A stretch of DNA of 15,248 nt. It comes from Bacillota bacterium. GTDB taxonomy: Bacteria; Bacillota; Sulfobacillia; JAJZYS01; JAJYTV01. Position numbers and translations under genes: made by a program. Each line of letters begins with the position of its first letter. Positions within the stretch are counted from its first letter, which is position 1. The notes under the pieces were generated by a model. That model did not search any database and had not been told where the DNA came from. It saw only the letters and a program-made list of their open reading frames with translations. Shown here one piece after another: positions 13,707 to 15,248 of the stretch. The stretch spans positions 1 through 15,248 of the forward strand of contig JAJYNV010000364.1 in assembly GCA_021786135.1 (NCBI GenBank), given 5' to 3'.

Positions 13707-15234
13707 ACCGGACCAGCAGGACGCCGGCCGCGATCAGCAGAGCTCCCGATCCCACCAGCGGCAGGATGGGGATGCCTGTGGTCGGCGACGTGGCGCCAGG
13801 AACGGTGGCGGCGCGGCTCAAGACGACCCATCCGACCATCGCGGCTGGAATCGGGTGTGTCAGCACATCGCCGGAGATCTTGGCCGGGATCGGGTTCAGC
13901 ATGATCTGCCCGGCCGCGGTGACGTTGTCGTACGTGCTCGCCGAGTTGATGCCGCTCTGGCTGACGGTCACCGTCACCGGCTTCGAGAAGGTTCCGATCA
14001 GCTGGCCGGTGGCGCTGTCGACCACGCGCAGGGCGAAGTTCGACACGACCGTCTCACCTGCCGGAGCGCTAGCCTGGAAGGTAGAGGCCGAACCCTGCAG
14101 CAGTTCGAACTTCACCGCCTGCGGGAACGCGCCTTGCGGGATCTGGACCGAGATCCCGCCGTACTGAACGGAGCCAGCCGCACCTGCCGCCAGATCGGCC
14201 GAGGCAACGACATTCGGGAAGCCGTGCTGCGTGAAGTCCGGCACCATCGGCACCGCGCTCGTCGGGCTCAGCACAGCCCAGCCGACCGCGGCGGCGGCGA
14301 TGGGGTGGGTGAGGACATCACCGTTGATGGTCGCGGGCATGGGGTTCATCATGATCTGCCCGCTCGGCGTGACGTTCGCGTACATGCTGGCGGAACTGAT
14401 GTCACTCTCAGTGACGGTGGCGGTCACCGGCTTGAGGAAGGTCCCTATGAGCTGACCTGTGCTCGGGTCGATGACCCGCAGCGCGAAGTCCGTCACAACG
14501 GTCTGACCGGTAGGCGCCGCGGACTGGAGGTTCATCACAGGACCTTGGAGCAGCTGGAACTTGACCGCCTGACTGAACGCGCCCTGCGGGATGTTGATCG
14601 AGATCCCGCCGAACTGGACGGAGCCGGGCGCTCCGGCCGCCAGATCGGTCGAGGCGACCACATTCGGGAAGCCGTGCTGTGTGAAGTCGGGCACGGCGGG
14701 CACCGAACTGCTAGGGCTCAGCACGACCCAGCCGACCAGGTCGGCCGTGATGGGGTGAGTGAGGACGTCGCCGCTGATGGTGGCTGCGACGGGATTGGCC
14801 ATGATCTGTCCCGCCTGGGTGACGTTCGCGTACATGCTGGCGGAACTGATATCGCTCTGGGTGATGGTGACCAGCACAGGCTTGAGGAAAGTCGCGACGG
14901 GCTGCTGCGTCTTCGTGTCCACCACGCTCAGCGCGAAGTCTGTCACCACCGTCTCACCGGAGGGTGCGGCGGACTGGAAGTTCGACACCGGACCCTGCAG
15001 GAGCTCGAACGTCACGGGATCTGTGAAGGTGCCCTGCGGTATCTGCATGGCGATCGATCCGAAGTGGAGCGATCCGCCGGCACCTGCGGCGAGGTTGGTG
15101 GAGGCCGCGACCATCGAGAAGCCGAGCTTCGTGAAGTCCGGAACGGTCGCGGACTGGGCGCTGGCCACTGCTGGGGCAAGGAAACCTGCCGCCGCCACGA
15201 GAGCGGTTGCGAGACCGAGCCTGCGCAACTCCAC
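13687..15234 (-). CDS. Secreted surface protein with three 150-residue repeats and C-terminal sorting signal
   Basis: A 515-residue exported protein. Residues 1-26 are a signal peptide (basic MELRR, hydrophobic core, cleavage near ASA-Q). Residues 31-180, 181-330 and 331-480 are three tandem repeats of exactly 150 residues, each starting VPDFT and ending near VGWVVLSP. Each unit looks all-beta, with an IPQGAF segment reminiscent of ZU5-like domains, but the fold is not certain. Residues 483-487 read SPTTG, followed by a hydrophobic helix (IPILPLVGSG onward) and a basic RYARAHA tail, the architecture of a cell-wall sorting signal. The GTG start at 15234 has AAGGAGG (15242-15248) 7 bases upstream, at the window edge. 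Its 3' end overlaps the sortase gene by 20 bases. It is probably a wall-anchored repeat protein; ligand unknown. Confidence 0.88.
   Translation of the reverse strand: MELRRLGLATALVAAAGFLAPAVASAQSATVPDFTKLGFSMVAASTNLAAGAGGSLHFGSIAMQIPQGTFTDPVTFELLQGPVSNFQSAAPSGETVVTDFALSVVDTKTQQPVATFLKPVLVTITQSDISSASMYANVTQAGQIMANPVAATISGDVLTHPITADLVGWVVLSPSSSVPAVPDFTQHGFPNVVASTDLAAGAPGSVQFGGISINIPQGAFSQAVKFQLLQGPVMNLQSAAPTGQTVVTDFALRVIDPSTGQLIGTFLKPVTATVTESDISSASMYANVTPSGQIMMNPMPATINGDVLTHPIAAAAVGWAVLSPTSAVPMVPDFTQHGFPNVVASADLAAGAAGSVQYGGISVQIPQGAFPQAVKFELLQGSASTFQASAPAGETVVSNFALRVVDSATGQLIGTFSKPVTVTVSQSGINSASTYDNVTAAGQIMLNPIPAKISGDVLTHPIPAAMVGWVVLSRAATVPGATSPTTGIPILPLVGSGALLIAAGVLLVRYARAHA
13690..13794 (-). 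other. C-terminal sorting signal (SPTTG, helix, basic tail)
   Basis: This stretch encodes residues 481-515 of the repeat protein. SPTTG lies at 13774-13788. It fits the xPxTG pattern but has Ser where Leu is usual. A helix of about 20 hydrophobic residues and RYARAHA follow. Confidence 0.7.
13795..15144 (-). repeat. Three tandem 450-base coding repeats
   Basis: Units are 14695-15144 (first), 14245-14694 (second) and 13795-14244 (third). They keep exact register with no insertion or deletion. The first and second share a 32-base identical tract (14369-14400 and 14819-14850, offset exactly 450). The second and third share the opening VPDFTQHGFPNVVAS, which differs in the first. Confidence 0.92.
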
Positions 15235-15241
15235 TGGGGAC

Positions 15242-15248
15242 CCTCCTT
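15242..15248 (-). promoter_or_regulatory. Ribosome binding site of the repeat-protein gene
   Basis: AAGGAGG on the minus strand, 7 bases before the GTG start at 15234. It supports this start and shows that the coding sequence is complete within the window. Confidence 0.75.

Overview
The window is G+C-rich bacterial DNA, densely coding, with small intergenic gaps. Several features point to a Gram-positive (monoderm-type) bacterium with strong Shine-Dalgarno use: near-perfect AGGAGG-type ribosome sites, frequent TTG and GTG starts, a sortase with its own cell-surface substrate, a PcsB/CwlO-like coiled-coil cell-wall protein, and an AcuC deacetylase of Bacillus-like length. A high-G+C member of the Firmicutes is my best guess. 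Chloroflexota or Actinobacteria are not excluded. There are no rRNA, tRNA, CRISPR or insertion-sequence features.

Layout. (1) 3-509, plus strand: the end of a type IV prepilin peptidase cut by the window edge, facing a minus-strand gene across a hairpin at 607-635. (2) 671-4035, minus strand: a likely operon read in the order acuC (HDAC-family deacetylase), lytic transglycosylase, NAD-dependent sugar epimerase. (3) 4226-6592, plus strand and divergent from acuC: a GNAT protein acetyltransferase fused to a degenerate ADP-forming acyl-CoA synthetase. It ends at a strong 17-bp terminator hairpin. (4) 6697-7185: a decayed C-terminal fragment of a TauE/SafE permease, then about 250 bases of non-coding DNA with hairpins. 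(5) 7186-9949, plus strand: a four-gene redox cluster of a small membrane-anchored protein, the FMN transferase ApbE, a ferric-reductase-like di-haem membrane protein with an extra exported domain, and a small four-helix membrane protein. It is followed by a 2-hydroxyacid dehydrogenase (9994-11007) and a bidirectional terminator. (6) 11077-15234, minus strand: a secreted protein with three exact-length 150-residue repeats and a C-terminal sorting signal, an overlapping sortase gene with a long C-terminal extension, and aminopeptidase C.

Three local systems stand out. First, the divergent acetyltransferase/deacetylase pair looks like a reversible lysine-acetylation switch whose acetyltransferase carries a catalytically dead ligase as a probable sensor. 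Second, the ApbE cluster looks like a flavin/haem electron-transfer module at the membrane with no ordinary FMN-binding-domain target; the small anchored protein carries a TGAT tetrapeptide just outside the membrane. Third, the repeat protein and sortase look like a dedicated surface-anchoring pair with a non-canonical SPTTG signal. Functional statements rest on recognised motifs and gene order; nothing here was searched against a database.
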